This document shows, one piece after another, positions 11,701 to 20,539 of a DNA stretch of 64,000 nucleotides (positions within the stretch are counted from its first letter, which is position 1; each line of letters opens with the position of its first letter). Origin of the DNA: Isoetes taiwanensis (taxonomy: Eukaryota; Streptophyta; Lycopodiopsida; Isoetales; Isoetaceae); the NCBI GenBank assembly GCA_021234155.1, contig JAJEKV010000046.1, positions 8,189,012-8,253,011 on the forward strand, written 5' to 3'. Both the position numbers and the translations under genes were made by a program. The notes under the pieces are model-generated. The model did no database searches. It saw only the letters and a list, made by a program, of their open reading frames with translations, and had not been told where the DNA came from.

Positions 11701-12046
11701 ACTTATCGCTCACAGTGCCTGACAGTTGCATTTTGTGGTAGAGTTGAAGGGCATGGCATCCCTGCCCAAGCTTGGCATTTGCCAAAATAATTGCAGCCCA
11801 AGTATGGACAGTTGGCTTTTCAATTTTTGTAAATGCTGGGTTAGCCTGGAGCAACCTCCCATGATAAGCAAACAGGCGAATAAGATGGTCGCCCAATACT
11901 GCAATTGATTCTAGCCCATTGAATATCAGAAGAGTTTGCACTCGTTCACCACATTCCAGGTCTTTCTGTTTCTCACAACCCTGAAGGAGGCAGTAGGCGA
12001 TGTTTCTGGTTATAGGAGTTTTATTGTCCAACACCTTGGCTGCCAT
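8741..12046 (-). CDS. Long PLS-type pentatricopeptide repeat protein
   Basis: A single uninterrupted frame of 1101 residues starts at the ATG at 12044-12046. PPR proteins bind organelle RNA base by base and act in editing, splicing or stability in plastids or mitochondria. The protein is built of about 35-residue helical repeats in PLS order. An MYAKCG-type motif (or a close variant such as MYAKCS or MYTKCG) recurs eight times at roughly 100-residue spacing, with DVISWNAMIAAYAQHGE-type blocks and LKACASIGAL-type blocks between. One extra P-like motif is inserted near residues 205-250 (VVSWSTMIEGYAEHGE), breaking the triplet register. The C-terminus enters an E1-like region (MADLLGRAGCLEEAEEL, then SAYVLMSNMYA) and stops about 20 residues later. 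No DYW deaminase domain is present, so any editing would need a partner. No clear transit peptide is visible in the first 40 residues. The absence of introns is usual for the family. The open frames on the opposite strand are shadows. Confidence 0.93.
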   Translation of the reverse strand: MAAKVLDNKTPITRNIAYCLLQGCEKQKDLECGERVQTLLIFNGLESIAVLGDHLIRLFAYHGRLLQANPAFTKIEKPTVHTWAAIILANAKLGQGCHALQLYHKMQLSGTVSDKYIYVAILKTCNMVKMLSHGRIIHNEILNSSPKSDVFMGNALVDMYAKCGSIEEARETFERLADRDVISWNAMIAAYAQHGECFLALECFQRMQCEGMIPNVVSWSTMIEGYAEHGEGVLALKCFENMQREGVEQNEVTCLSILKACASIGALQEGRLIHDKIVEKGIQSHIVVINAIITMYAKCGSLEEARYNFEKLANRDVISWCAMIAAYVQHGEGHLALDCFARMQKEGIKPAEGSFLTALKACADVGAIGYGRSIHEQINRSGNQSDVLGNALVDMYAKCGNLEEAFKVFDSLVHQSVVSWNAVISGCVQHADGPVALECFEEMQKKGIQPDAMTFLYALKACNRIGAVKHGTFIHEKILQSGLEEDITVASTLVDMYAKCGNLQQAQNVFDKLPNYDVVPFNAMISGYLKHGAAHLAVDCYERMQKCGLKPNGITFLSILKAFISLGRVEQGRFVHDRILEDGLQSDVVLGSTLAFMYAKCGRVEETCKTFEKLPHRNEISWSAIIAGYAQNGDSMQALECFKQMQEEYMEPDEVTFLSVLKACANIGALTNGRLIHGIIYARGFQLDLVIASTLVDMYAKCGSLEESSKLFARLLNRDVVAWGAMIAGYAENGEADLALECFRDMQEIGIKPNVPIYLSLLKACTGIGAIDQGRLLHNQMFMDAVQSDLVVGSTLIDMYAKCSSLKEACAVFNQLPYRNVVTWGAMIAGYTHQGEGLAALECFERMQQEGPAPNEVIFLSVLKACASIGLLERGRFIHNKFVKSGLEMDVVLGSTIVDMYTKCGSLEEAGKVFQQLRMRNAVSWCAIIGGYAHHGNGMFTLSCFEKMCLDNVKPNEALFTCILLVCSHVGLVDEGRWYLNSMSNFYGIAPSMSHYMSMADLLGRAGCLEEAEELLPAERETHILGCIALLSACRMHGSIEAGRHCFDEIVCLDSQHASAYVLMSNMYANARCTDYKIGNQGKMHDHLDGNCSAFLKNNIF

Positions 12047-12394
12047 GGCATGGACTGCTCTCTCTTCGTATAATTGTATTGCATTTTCAAGACCAAAAGA
12101 TTGTCATGCCAATAGAAAACTGGAGAAGGATAATATTGAGCTGAAGGTACCTTTTTTTGTGCAAGTAGGCTATGAGCGTACAGAGAAAATGGCTGCATTT
12201 GCTAAAATGATGAGCCTGTTACCGCCGATGACGCCGTGATCATGGCAACTGCATGCCAATTCAGCATTAGTTAAGTCCTACCTTTGGAATTGGCATAATT
12301 ATATATTCTACAAGATATGCCCCTTGGACAATTGAGATCTGCCATGGATCAATGAGAACGGCCCTCAACCCATGTAACTTGTAGACGGTCACGA
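12047..12394. other. Region upstream of the PPR gene
   Basis: This should contain the 5' leader and promoter of the minus-strand PPR gene. An out-of-frame ATG lies just upstream of the chosen start (minus strand, 12051). I see no strong TATA box. Confidence 0.35.
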
Positions 12395-12676
12395 TTGAAG
12401 CTTTTCTTGTCTACATGTTCTAACCGTTGGATAAAGGACGAAATTCGTGGAGGTAGGTTCTCGCAGTTCGAGACCAGCTGGAAACAAAAGGAATATAGAG
12501 AACAACAATATCTTCTTTCCCATATAGAGAGAAGAAATCGAATGCTCATTTCTAAACTAAGGTTGTCTTCCCATTCACTTCACATAGAGACCGGTTGGTG
12601 GAATGGTACTCCTCAAAATCAGAGATATTGTCATGGATGTTTAGAGCTAGAAGTTCTAAACTCTAATAATTTCTAG
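12395..12676 (+). pseudogene. Possible non-LTR retrotransposon C-terminal fragment
   Basis: An open frame of about 93 codons contains RMLISKLRLSSHSLHIETG, followed by WWNGTPQNQRYCHGC. This order (KLRxSSHSLxIExGR, then a P...R.C..C zinc-ribbon start) is seen at the C-terminus of several non-LTR retrotransposon proteins, where a second HxxxxC half follows. Here the second half is missing and the frame ends in unrelated residues. The 5' part resembles nothing known to me. The identification is from memory of the motif and is tentative. Confidence 0.4.
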
Positions 12677-13335
12677 GTGTTTTTCAGTCTTAGAAAGCAC
12701 ACCCTCCACCCCTCCAAAATTGAAATCCATCCTTATCTCAAGCCTGCTTACTTGCTTACTGCTAGTTTTTAAAGAAACCCCTTATACATTAGCCCTAATT
12801 ATAGTGACTTCATCGATCCAAAATGAAACACCACAGTGACATATGTGTGTGTGAGGCAAAAAGTTAAATTATCAAAATACAACTATATAAATATGTTTAA
12901 TGGTTCCTAACATTGGAAAAGCATTGTTCTTGTTGATTGGAAATTTGTCTAGTTAGGTAAAGTAGAATATGTAGCATAATAACAGGGGGTTTTCTTTGTG
13001 TTTTTGTACGCTTTTCACAAAGGTTTTCCTAAGATTTCATGGCGTATTCGAATGGATGTACTAATGCGTACATCTAGAGTGCACCATTTCTTAGTCGTTG
13101 ATTTAGCTTTTTTTTTTTTAATGGTCCAACATCCAAGGGTTCACAACAAAAGCCCTCTTTTTATTTTAGGGCTGAACATGCAAGCCTTCTGGAGAGCATT
13201 TTAGGGCATTCTTTGCCCTAAAGCATGGCCATGAACCACTGTTGGGGTTGGCCAACATCACTGCACATCGATTTGAAGCAGCGGATTTGCAGCATATTTG
13301 AAGCAGCGGATTTGTCAAGGCAGATGTAAGTTTTG
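12677..13335. other. Intergenic stretch, nothing recognised
   Basis: AT-rich sequence with a poly-T run (13108-13118). A local tandem of GAAGCAGCGGATTTG occurs at about 13273-13288 and 13301-13316. No gene is seen. Confidence 0.4.
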
Positions 13336-13339
13336 GGCC

Positions 13340-13347
13340 TTTATAAA
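13340..13347 (+). promoter_or_regulatory. TATA-box candidate
   Basis: CTTTATAAAAAC at about 13338-13350 carries a good TTTATAAA core 122-130 bp upstream of the ATG at 13470, suitable for an ordinary 5' leader of roughly 100 bases. Confidence 0.35.
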
Positions 13348-13469
13348 AACTTCTAGGGCGCCAGCAGCATGACAGGCGTTGAAGTGGCTCGCAGCTCACA
13401 CTATACTCTTTTCTTCATAGCTCCACTTCTTCGTATTCATTTTCTGAAGCTTCATAGTGCTAGGCCACA

Positions 13470-13658
13470 ATGCGATCCTTCCAACTCCTCGCCTTCCTCG
13501 CCAGACTTGCCCTGCTCGCTTCCTTGGCCCAGCCCACATTGGCCAAACACAAAACTGAGGACGTTGTCCAGCAACCCAAATGGTTGGTTTTTGCGTCTGC
13601 CTTCCTCCTCCTTCAGACCAGGCTCTGCTATTTGCTTGTAATTCCTCTCCGACTCTGA
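13470..13658 (+). CDS. Short secreted-protein-like ORF or first exon
   Basis: The 62-codon frame begins with what looks like a classical signal peptide: MR, then a leucine/alanine-rich core (LLAFLARLALLASLA) and a plausible cleavage site after PTLA. A short polar stretch (KHKTEDVVQQPK) follows. A TATA-box candidate lies about 125 bp upstream. The remainder (WLVFASAFLLLQTRLCYLL) is hydrophobic and could be intron read-through; the true exon may end near 13578. No family is recognised. A segment like CAGGCTCTGCTATTTGC (about 13617) recurs downstream at about 13700. It may be a small secreted-peptide gene or chance. Confidence 0.3.
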   Translation: MRSFQLLAFLARLALLASLAQPTLAKHKTEDVVQQPKWLVFASAFLLLQTRLCYLLVIPLRL

Positions 13659-13724
13659 TATTACTCTCATAATCTGTGGCAGTGGAGCAGTACACAGGCA
13701 GGCTTTGCTATCCGCCTGGAAATT

Positions 13725-14760
13725 TGTGGCAATGAAGGGATTTCTTACTTAAGAAGCCACACATCTCGGGTCTGAGTAGAATTTGGTGGAAGTGAAAGGG
13801 CTTTCTTATGTAAAAGCTCAATATCTTTTCCTTCTCCCTATTTGCAATCCTGTAAAAGGTCCGCTATTCAAACTATGGACGAGTCTACTTCTACTCAAAC
13901 AAATGAAAGATTGCAAAATGTAAATAGCACCATATAAGGGATGAGACCCACTGTTTTTAGTATAATTGATTGTTCCTAAAGCTTGTTTGTAAGTAAGTGT
14001 TATGTAGGGGATAAGAGAATCTGTTAAATGCTTATTTTACTAAAGTTGTTGATTGCCATGAATAAAAGAAGTTATTTTCACGGATTTGTTATCATGAAAT
14101 TTATGGTTCGGATGAGGCTGGTGCTCAACAAAAATATTATTTCCTACTTCAAGTTCAATCCTCCTCCGATTTTGATAAATTGGAGCGAGACAATTACAAG
14201 TTATTGGTATAACTTATTTGTAATCTAGTGGTAGGTGCTATTGGTTTAATCCTACTGATAGAAAGCAGATTCTTGGTCAGCTGAGGAACATGCAAAACAT
14301 TCCGTACATACTTGGGTCCTTTGGGTGCCATCTCCTTTCGACAGTGTGTATCAGACTTAGGTTATTTGTATTTGCACTGTGGTTGTTTGCTTATGGAGGT
14401 GAAGGAATTCATTATTTTGTGAGACAATTTATCCAGCTGGTAAGATGATTCTTTTTGCATGACATATCCACAAACGCCTCTGATGTTGTGATGGCATAAC
14501 ATTTGTGCCTTGCAAAGAATGCAAGTAGGACAGTTCTCCAGATGCCCTGATTGGGGCTTAATTCTTGATTTCCGATTGGGGCTAAACTTGTTTCCTCATT
14601 CACTTATGGGCCCAAATGAAGCAGAAAAAACAGATCAGATGTCGTGGAAATAAAAGTCTGCAGATAGCCCTAGGTTTTCCATCTTCCATTTCTCACAAAT
14701 CGGTTACTATCATCCATGGCAATTGTTTATCTTCAAGAACCTAAAAGCGCTTCTTGGCGT
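13725..14760. other. Intergenic stretch upstream of the NAP1-like fragment
   Basis: No conserved protein, RNA or element boundary is recognised. The open frames at 14028-14228 and 14412-14603 have no support. Confidence 0.4.
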
Positions 14761-14779
14761 GTCCTTTTCGTTTTTTTGT

Positions 14780-15490
14780 GGAGCGGATGCTCACGAAAAA
14801 GAGGCATCAGGTCCATTTGCCAGTAGAATGGAAGCATTGTCAGTAAAAGTTAAAAGCCGCATTGAAGCGTTGCAGGATATCCAGGTATTACGGCATTCCA
14901 ACCAACTTGTATCTGTTTCTTTTAGGCTAACAGGTTTTATTGGAATTCTGATTGCACTATGTTTGTAGAGACAACATGATGAATTGGAGGCGAAGTTTAA
15001 TGCGGAGAAGGCTGCACTAATTGCAAAATATGATAAGCTTTACGAGCCTTTATATTCAAAAGTATAAATAATTCATTGTTTCTTTTTTTCGCTTTTTTGG
15101 TTTTGTTTCATATCATTCATTTACGGTTTTCTGAGCAAGTTATTAGTATCACATGAGCAAGTTATTGGTATCACAGAAGCTGTATCTAGATTTTGATCGT
15201 AATTATTCTGAAATATTAAGGCCTTTTCATGTTTCTAGAATCATTGGTCTGAGGATGACATGCTATGTTTTATGGAAGATGCATCATCTCACATGTATAA
15301 TAAAACTTGAGTTGATTGTATAATGACTGGTATTGTGATATGCTTGGTCTTTATGAAAAGCTTGCTACTTAGGACTTCCCCTTTTTGCTATGTAATGCAG
15401 AAAAAGGAGTACCAGAGTTCTGGCTTAGAGTTTTGGCTTACTGCCATGGAAACAAATGAGATTAGAAATTTGAACACACAAGGGAGCTAA
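14780..15490 (+). pseudogene. NAP1-like: Nucleosome assembly protein 1 (NAP1)-like gene fragment
   Basis: Three exon-like pieces match the N-terminal part of NAP1, a histone H2A-H2B chaperone. Exon a (about 14780-14884) ends with VKSRIEALQDIQ, corresponding to the family's RVEVLREIQ. After an 84-bp GT..AG intron (14885-14968), exon b (14969-15061) encodes [29 protein letters not shown], the family's most recognisable dimerisation-helix segment. Exon c follows an acceptor ending at 15400 and begins EKGVPEFWL, another NAP1 hallmark. There a 13-base near-duplication breaks the frame, and the restored text (LTAMETNEI) soon reaches a stop at 15488-15490. The exon expected between b and c and the whole histone-binding domain are absent. 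The piece is therefore a truncated, decayed gene copy. Exon b is a strong match. Confidence 0.72.
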
Positions 15491-15673
15491 ATCTTGTGTT
15501 CAATGATATCTCTGTAACATCATTTAAAATGTGTGAATGTTGACCATGCGTGCTTTGAAAAATATGTCTTGTACATAATTGTTTTGGCTTTTGTGCAATT
15601 ATGAAATTCTTACCCCTCTATTTTGGTTTTATAGTTCTACACAAGATATATTGCCATCTCTTTGTTTCCCTAA

Positions 15674-16001
15674 GGGCCCGAAGGGCCCAAAATTTTTTTT
15701 AATACAACAACCAACACAAAACTACCATTAATATAATTAACACAAACCATTGTGTTTAACACATTTAAATTAAAATCCCCCTTAAACCCCCTTTGGTTTG
15801 GGTGCATATTCACACGGGGGGTTACGTAGGGCAACGAGAGCTGTCGGATGGGCATATAACCCCTTTATTCCAAGATCTAGACCATACATAGCAATCCTCG
15901 TTTATGGGGTATGCATGTACAAATTTTTGTATACTGTATATTAAGGTTTACAAAATACTATAAGGTTTGAGAGAATGTACTTAATGGTGTTAATCTTGTA
16001 C
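15674..16001 (+). mobile_element. MITE fragment A (left end present)
   Basis: This starts with GGGCCCGAAGGGCCCAAAATTTT. It carries a long terminal arm up to a CACACGGGGGGTTACGTAG block near 15813-15831, then about 170 bp of unique core ending GTACATGT at 16001. The arm matches, in reverse complement, the right arm of fragment B (about 18534-18684), and the core matches the core of B. The right arm is missing here. Confidence 0.6.
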
Positions 16002-18293
16002 ATGTGAGGCAGGGTCAATAGGCATTGTAGGGCTCCCAACTTTATGTCAAAGCAGCTCCTGAAACGGTTCTATGACATATGTTTTACTTCTAGTTTCTTT
16101 TTCACCATTTGCCCTCTGTTTCTTCCCTTCTCTTTTACACGTCCTAATCCACAGCCACCCAACCTTTGCCCCAAGCTTCGCCTACTGTTAGTTATTTCTT
16201 TTTCTTGTTTTCTTTTGTTCTTCTGGATTTGTCTTGCATTCTACTATCTTTTTCATTTTTGAAGCCAAGATCTTCTTGGAGAACTAAGACTCGGCTGTGT
16301 ATGATAGGTTAGGCTTGCACAGGCCTGTCTAGCAGCACAAGGCATCGGGTGGAAGGAATACCTTCGAATTGGCATTCAAGGAAGCCGTTTAGCACAGTCA
16401 ATTATGCTACAGTAACAGATTCAAATCTTAAACCATTGAAATCAAATCAATTTAATGTTTTGAATGTTAAATCAAATATTTCACTTAATTTAATGTTTTG
16501 CTCATGGAAATCAGATTAATTTAATGTTTTAGACCTTAAGTGAAACCCAGGTTCCCCTAAATTAATCATCTAAAATGTTTTGAACCTTAAATGTTTTGCT
16601 TAAGTGAAAAGTCAAATTAAAATTTGGATTGCAATCTTACAATAATTATGCCTTAATGGACTTGTTTGGGTTCGATTCCCCAACGGCTTTTTTAAAATAA
16701 ATAAGAGCAATAAAGTTTCACTGATATTGAAGTTGTACGAGAAACAAAATAAGAATTTATTGACTACTGAAATTTAAATTGTAGTTAATTTTTACCAATA
16801 TTGTTTTTAAATATTTTTTATTAAAAACTACGTGCTGTTAGTAAATTGAAAAAAAAAGGCCATATGTGGTGTTTTTTTTTTTTTTTTTTTTTTTGGGGTG
16901 GGGGCAAAATAACACTTAAAATAACATGTCTTTTGTTCTAAAAAAAACCGGTTGACAACATCACTCTTTTTGTTTTCTATGTGTTCTCTTTTCTGTAGTC
17001 CTTTATTTATAGTATTGTAAATTTAGTTTTTCACGCGAGTAATATCTAAACCTACGTGTGCTATTTCGAAGATAAACAATAGATGGTTCCATTAAAAACA
17101 ACAGTGAAGGAAAAAGTATACGTTGACAAAAATTCACAAAAACTATGTCAATCTTTTCTATGCATAGATCTTTTTGATAAAAAGTACGCGTCTTTTCTAG
17201 CATGGTTTTTTTGTCACATGGTTTTTTGGTGCCATTTGGTGTTGTTTCTAGCCTAAAACAACATTTAAAAACAACTGTGGACCAAAGATTGGGGTCAACA
17301 TGTATGTTCTTAGATTTAGAGGCCTTGAACCTATTCGATCCCAAATCAAGCCCACCGACAATCTTCATGGGCCAATCGGGGGATTGCTATAAGCTGAGTA
17401 GCATGCGCAAGGTCTAAGTTCAATCTAGCACCGACGAGGAAGATTTCTGGCTCTAGATGGATCGTGTCATAGTGGAATTCAGTTAGATGGATCCGCTATT
17501 CCTCATAGGAGTCAAGGTGGATGTGGGCGTGCCGCGGGACTATTTAGGATAACATTATAGGCTTTGTTACAAGCGTTGTGGTCTATTGCTCAAGGTCTCG
17601 TCTCAAGCATCTACGGTTGATCCTATCCCCACAGGGCTTGGGAAAGAGGCAGATGGAAGAGGATCTGTTGCCCCCAAAGGGCAACGTACTAACTATTTGG
17701 TCTATGCCTAAAGGCTAGGTCAATTTCTTTAGGAGACTAGGTCAAAGTTTGAAGGAGCTTGGAAGACAACATTGATGTGAGGGTCAAAGGAAACCTACCT
17801 TCAGGGTAAACATAAGGCATCCCAGGTCAAACTCCGTAAGAGGTATTCTATTTGTGGTCAAAAACTTGGTCAAAGTCATGTTTTAGAAGACTTTGGGCTA
17901 TGAAGATTGGAAGACACTTATTTGAAGTTTGGAAGTAAAAGATCGGAAGACCCCATGATATATGATTCCTAGCTTTAGCCATTTTTCTTATTTCTATATC
18001 CACATTTTATTCCACTATGCCTACCTTTGCTTTTTATCTACCATTGCTTTTTGCTTAGCCATTTTCTTCTCTATGCCCACTTTCATTCTCATTATGCCTA
18101 TTTGCCATATTTGCCCCCTTGAATTTATGCGTAGCCCATGTTTTCTACAGGGTTCGAAATTAGAATTTGCCCTAACCATTAAAAATGCCTGCTTACATTT
18201 AAGGCTGCCCGAAATACATACAATGATAGTGTTTTTTCCTGGAAATCCTTAGAAACCTCTCCAAAAATAGCCTCAGAAAACGCCGGGAATATG
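16002..18293. other. Stretch between the two MITE fragments, no gene recognised
   Basis: It holds a poly-T run (about 16868-16893), the SINE-like piece near 16645-16690, and 17400-17960, which resembles retroelement non-coding text (TTTGAAGTTTGGAAG near 17920 recurs near 55250). The palindrome-like GTTGCCCCCAAAGGGCAAC at 17667-17685 recurs as GTTGCCTCCCAAAGGGCAAC near 23795. Nothing codes convincingly. Confidence 0.4.
16645..16690 (+). repeat. tRNA-like B-box fragment (SINE remnant?)
   Basis: TTGGGTTCGATTCCCCAA matches the T-arm and internal B box (GGTTCRANNCC) of a tRNA gene and is followed by an A/T-rich tail. No D-arm, anticodon arm or acceptor stem can be folded upstream, so it is not a tRNA gene. 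A decayed SINE head is possible. Confidence 0.25.
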
Positions 18294-18684
18294 GTTTGGG
18301 TGCATATTCACACGGGGGGTTACTCCGGGCATCGAGAGCTGTCGGATAGGCATATTTGCCCTTTATTCCTTGATCTGGACCGTACATAGCGATCCTCGTT
18401 TGTGGGGTATGCATGTAGAAGCTTTTGTATACTGTATATTGAGATTTGAAAAATACTATAAGGTTTGAGAGAATGTACTTAATGGTGTTAATTTTATACA
18501 TGTATTGTAAATATATTTTTGGGGCTCTTGCTGTCCTACGTAACCCCCCGTGTGAATATGCACCCAAACCAAAGAGGGTTTAAGGGGGATTTTAATTAAA
18601 ATGTGTTAAATGCAATGGTTTGTGTTAAAAATATTAATGGTAGTTGTCTGTTCATTGTTATATTAAAAAAAAATTTTACAAACT
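18294..18684 (+). mobile_element. MITE fragment B (right end present)
   Basis: This begins with GGTTTGGGTGCATATTCACA, the inner part of the left arm. It continues through a core closely similar to fragment A, then the right arm starting at TACGTAACCCCCCGTGTG (about 18537) and ending in a poly-A-like AAAAAAAAATTTT run at about 18664-18678. A and B together imply a parent element of about 500 bp with arms of about 145 bp. Confidence 0.6.
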
Positions 18685-20030
18685 ACTTGCTAGGGTCTAA
18701 TCTAGCAAATACTATACTTCAAGAACTAAACCTAGTTAGAAATTGAGAATTTGTCTGTCCTGGTTTAAACCAGGCCCACATCCTTTATCTGGCACACACA
18801 TATGGTGATACACAGGCAAACAAAACCTACGTATAGCATAGTTAAGGTACATCAAATGATGTGTAAAGTAGGGAGCTGAGATTTCAAACCCCAAAACTTT
18901 GCAACCACCAAGCAATGACCATATAAAATTGCAGAGACTTAGAGAATATACATACAACCCATAAAGGTCCCAAGAACAAGGAAGCTGAGAAATCAAGCCT
19001 CAAAGAACTAGTTTCCTTTGTGCAGTTGCAATATCCTGTTTATTAAGTTTTCCAAAATGGGAAAAAAATTACCTGTTAGTTAAACTCTCCTGGAGCCTTA
19101 CAAGGTCGAAAGTTGAATTAATCAAACCCCAAACTAATAGTCTCCAGGTTCTGTTTATCCGCGGTAGATAATTTCTAACCTTCATTCTTATGAAATGTAA
19201 GTATCCTCTTGACTCAGGATTGTGTGGCAGGCTTAATCATGACTGAACTATGGTAAAAGCAAGATCAGATCAAGACCAGTGCATATTTTATTAAACCATA
19301 GGTTAATTCCAGAACTTATACCAGAAATATGGGATTATTGTAAGAAACGTGAAGCAAAATATAATGTACTTAAATCCTGCTTCTATTTAACAGAGGTTAT
19401 CCAATGCGGATGTGTATGAAATCAGAACCTATTCCATAAGCACAACTGCTAGAAAAGGAAACCATTATCATAAATAGATCCGAGATCATGTTTTCAAAAA
19501 TGTTTTTTCTTTTTTATTTTTTGAACTGTCTTGGTATTACAAAGCCGTAATACGTAAATATTACTTATCATAAATGTATCCTTCAAGATTACTATCTTAT
19601 GGCCGTGTAGAAAAATCTGGAGCAGCGTTACTTTAAGGTATTTGCTACAAAAATTCGGAGTATTACACTTGAACTAAGTTGAAAATATAGTATAGAGTAT
19701 CAACAAAAGAAAGAACATGAAAAAGGCGTGAAGAGTTTCCAAGGGCTGAATGTCAGATCAGCTCCTCCAGTCCCAAACAACTCCACCATTTTGCAAAGCC
19801 CAAACAAAATTTGGGCCCTTCGGGCCCTAACTAACGCAAACAATAGGTAAATGTTATGGGCCTAAATATTAATTACTAAAAAGCACAAAAACATCAAGAC
19901 AAACAAATTATTCCCATTGCATAAATAAATAAGAATATTCATAGGATCAAAAACAAGATATGATTTATAATCATCCCCGAGCTGCCAAGATTGTAAATTC
20001 TTCTTTGGAAAAACCACATTATGGCATTAT
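18685..20030. other. Intergenic stretch, nothing recognised
   Basis: AT-rich sequence. Apart from the putative element end at 19810-19827, no coding, RNA or repeat signal was found. Confidence 0.4.
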
Positions 20031-20205
20031 CCCTGTTATAATGCTAGATATTGGCAATGTCAAAGTACTTTTATAACAAAGTTGGGCAATCCCTAATGGT
20101 TGTTTCCAGAAATTTGAAGAACGGATAATTCGAAACAAGTTAACAAGTTGCTCCATAAACTGAACACGCTCCAGATTATTATCACCAAGGTTTTTCTCCC
20201 TCTAA

Positions 20206-20472
20206 CTATAAGCCGTTGCACTTCTTCGAATCTGAGCTTATGCATCCCGCAGCCAAGTTCAGAAAGGGGATTTGAAATCTGTTAACAACTACATGTCCAT
20301 GAACCAGCTTACCTTCTTCCAGGACAGGTGGTTTGGAACAAGAATCAAGGGTTGTGATGAAGGTGATCTTATCTGCTTTGAAATTATCATCCAACAATTT
20401 GTGGAAAAGACTCAGAGATTCATCACCGTGCCCATTTCGGGCATAAGCTGAAATTATCATTGTCCAAGTACA
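20206..20472 (-). pseudogene. PPR gene fragment
   Basis: Reading on the minus strand from about 20472, the frame gives DVCTWTMIISAYARNGHGDE, then SLFHKLLDDNFKADKITF and a DSCSKPPVLEEGKLVHGHV block, and stops at 20206-20208. These are one and a half PPR motifs of the PLS type (the usual DVVTWTxMISAYAxxGxxxEAL and LxxCSxxxxLxxGxxxH). Only about 85 codons remain. The upstream side joins copia-type sequence at about 20540, so the fragment is a broken gene lying against a retroelement. Confidence 0.6.
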
Positions 20473-20539
20473 TACATCTGAATGAGCAGGAACCTAATAA
20501 AAAGACTACTCTGTAAACCACTTCTATTAATGTGAAGAT

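Larger units (their letters stand above)
15674..19827. mobile_element. Putative 4.15-kb DNA element with palindromic GGGCCC ends and TAA duplication
   Basis: GGGCCCGAAGGGCCCAAA at 15674-15691 is the reverse complement of TTTGGGCCCTTCGGGCCC at 19810-19827, and TAA flanks both outer ends (15671-15673, 19828-19830). Terminal inverted repeats with a 3-bp TWA duplication are the signature of PIF/Harbinger elements. No transposase was recognised inside, so it would be non-autonomous or a composite. It encloses two related MITE pieces (15674-16001 and 18294-18684). A chance pairing of two separate insertions is possible because each end is itself nearly palindromic. Confidence 0.45.

Noticed and set aside
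9414-11908. Several plus-strand open frames across the PPR gene
   Set aside because: They are shadows of the 1101-residue minus-strand PPR frame, caused by its repeated codon pattern; none resembles a protein family.
13396-13695. Minus-strand 99-codon frame
   Set aside because: It is antisense to the signal-peptide ORF and has random-looking Gly/Arg/Gln composition.
16645-16690. A tRNA gene
   Set aside because: Only the T-arm/B box is present. No acceptor stem, D-arm or anticodon arm can be paired upstream.
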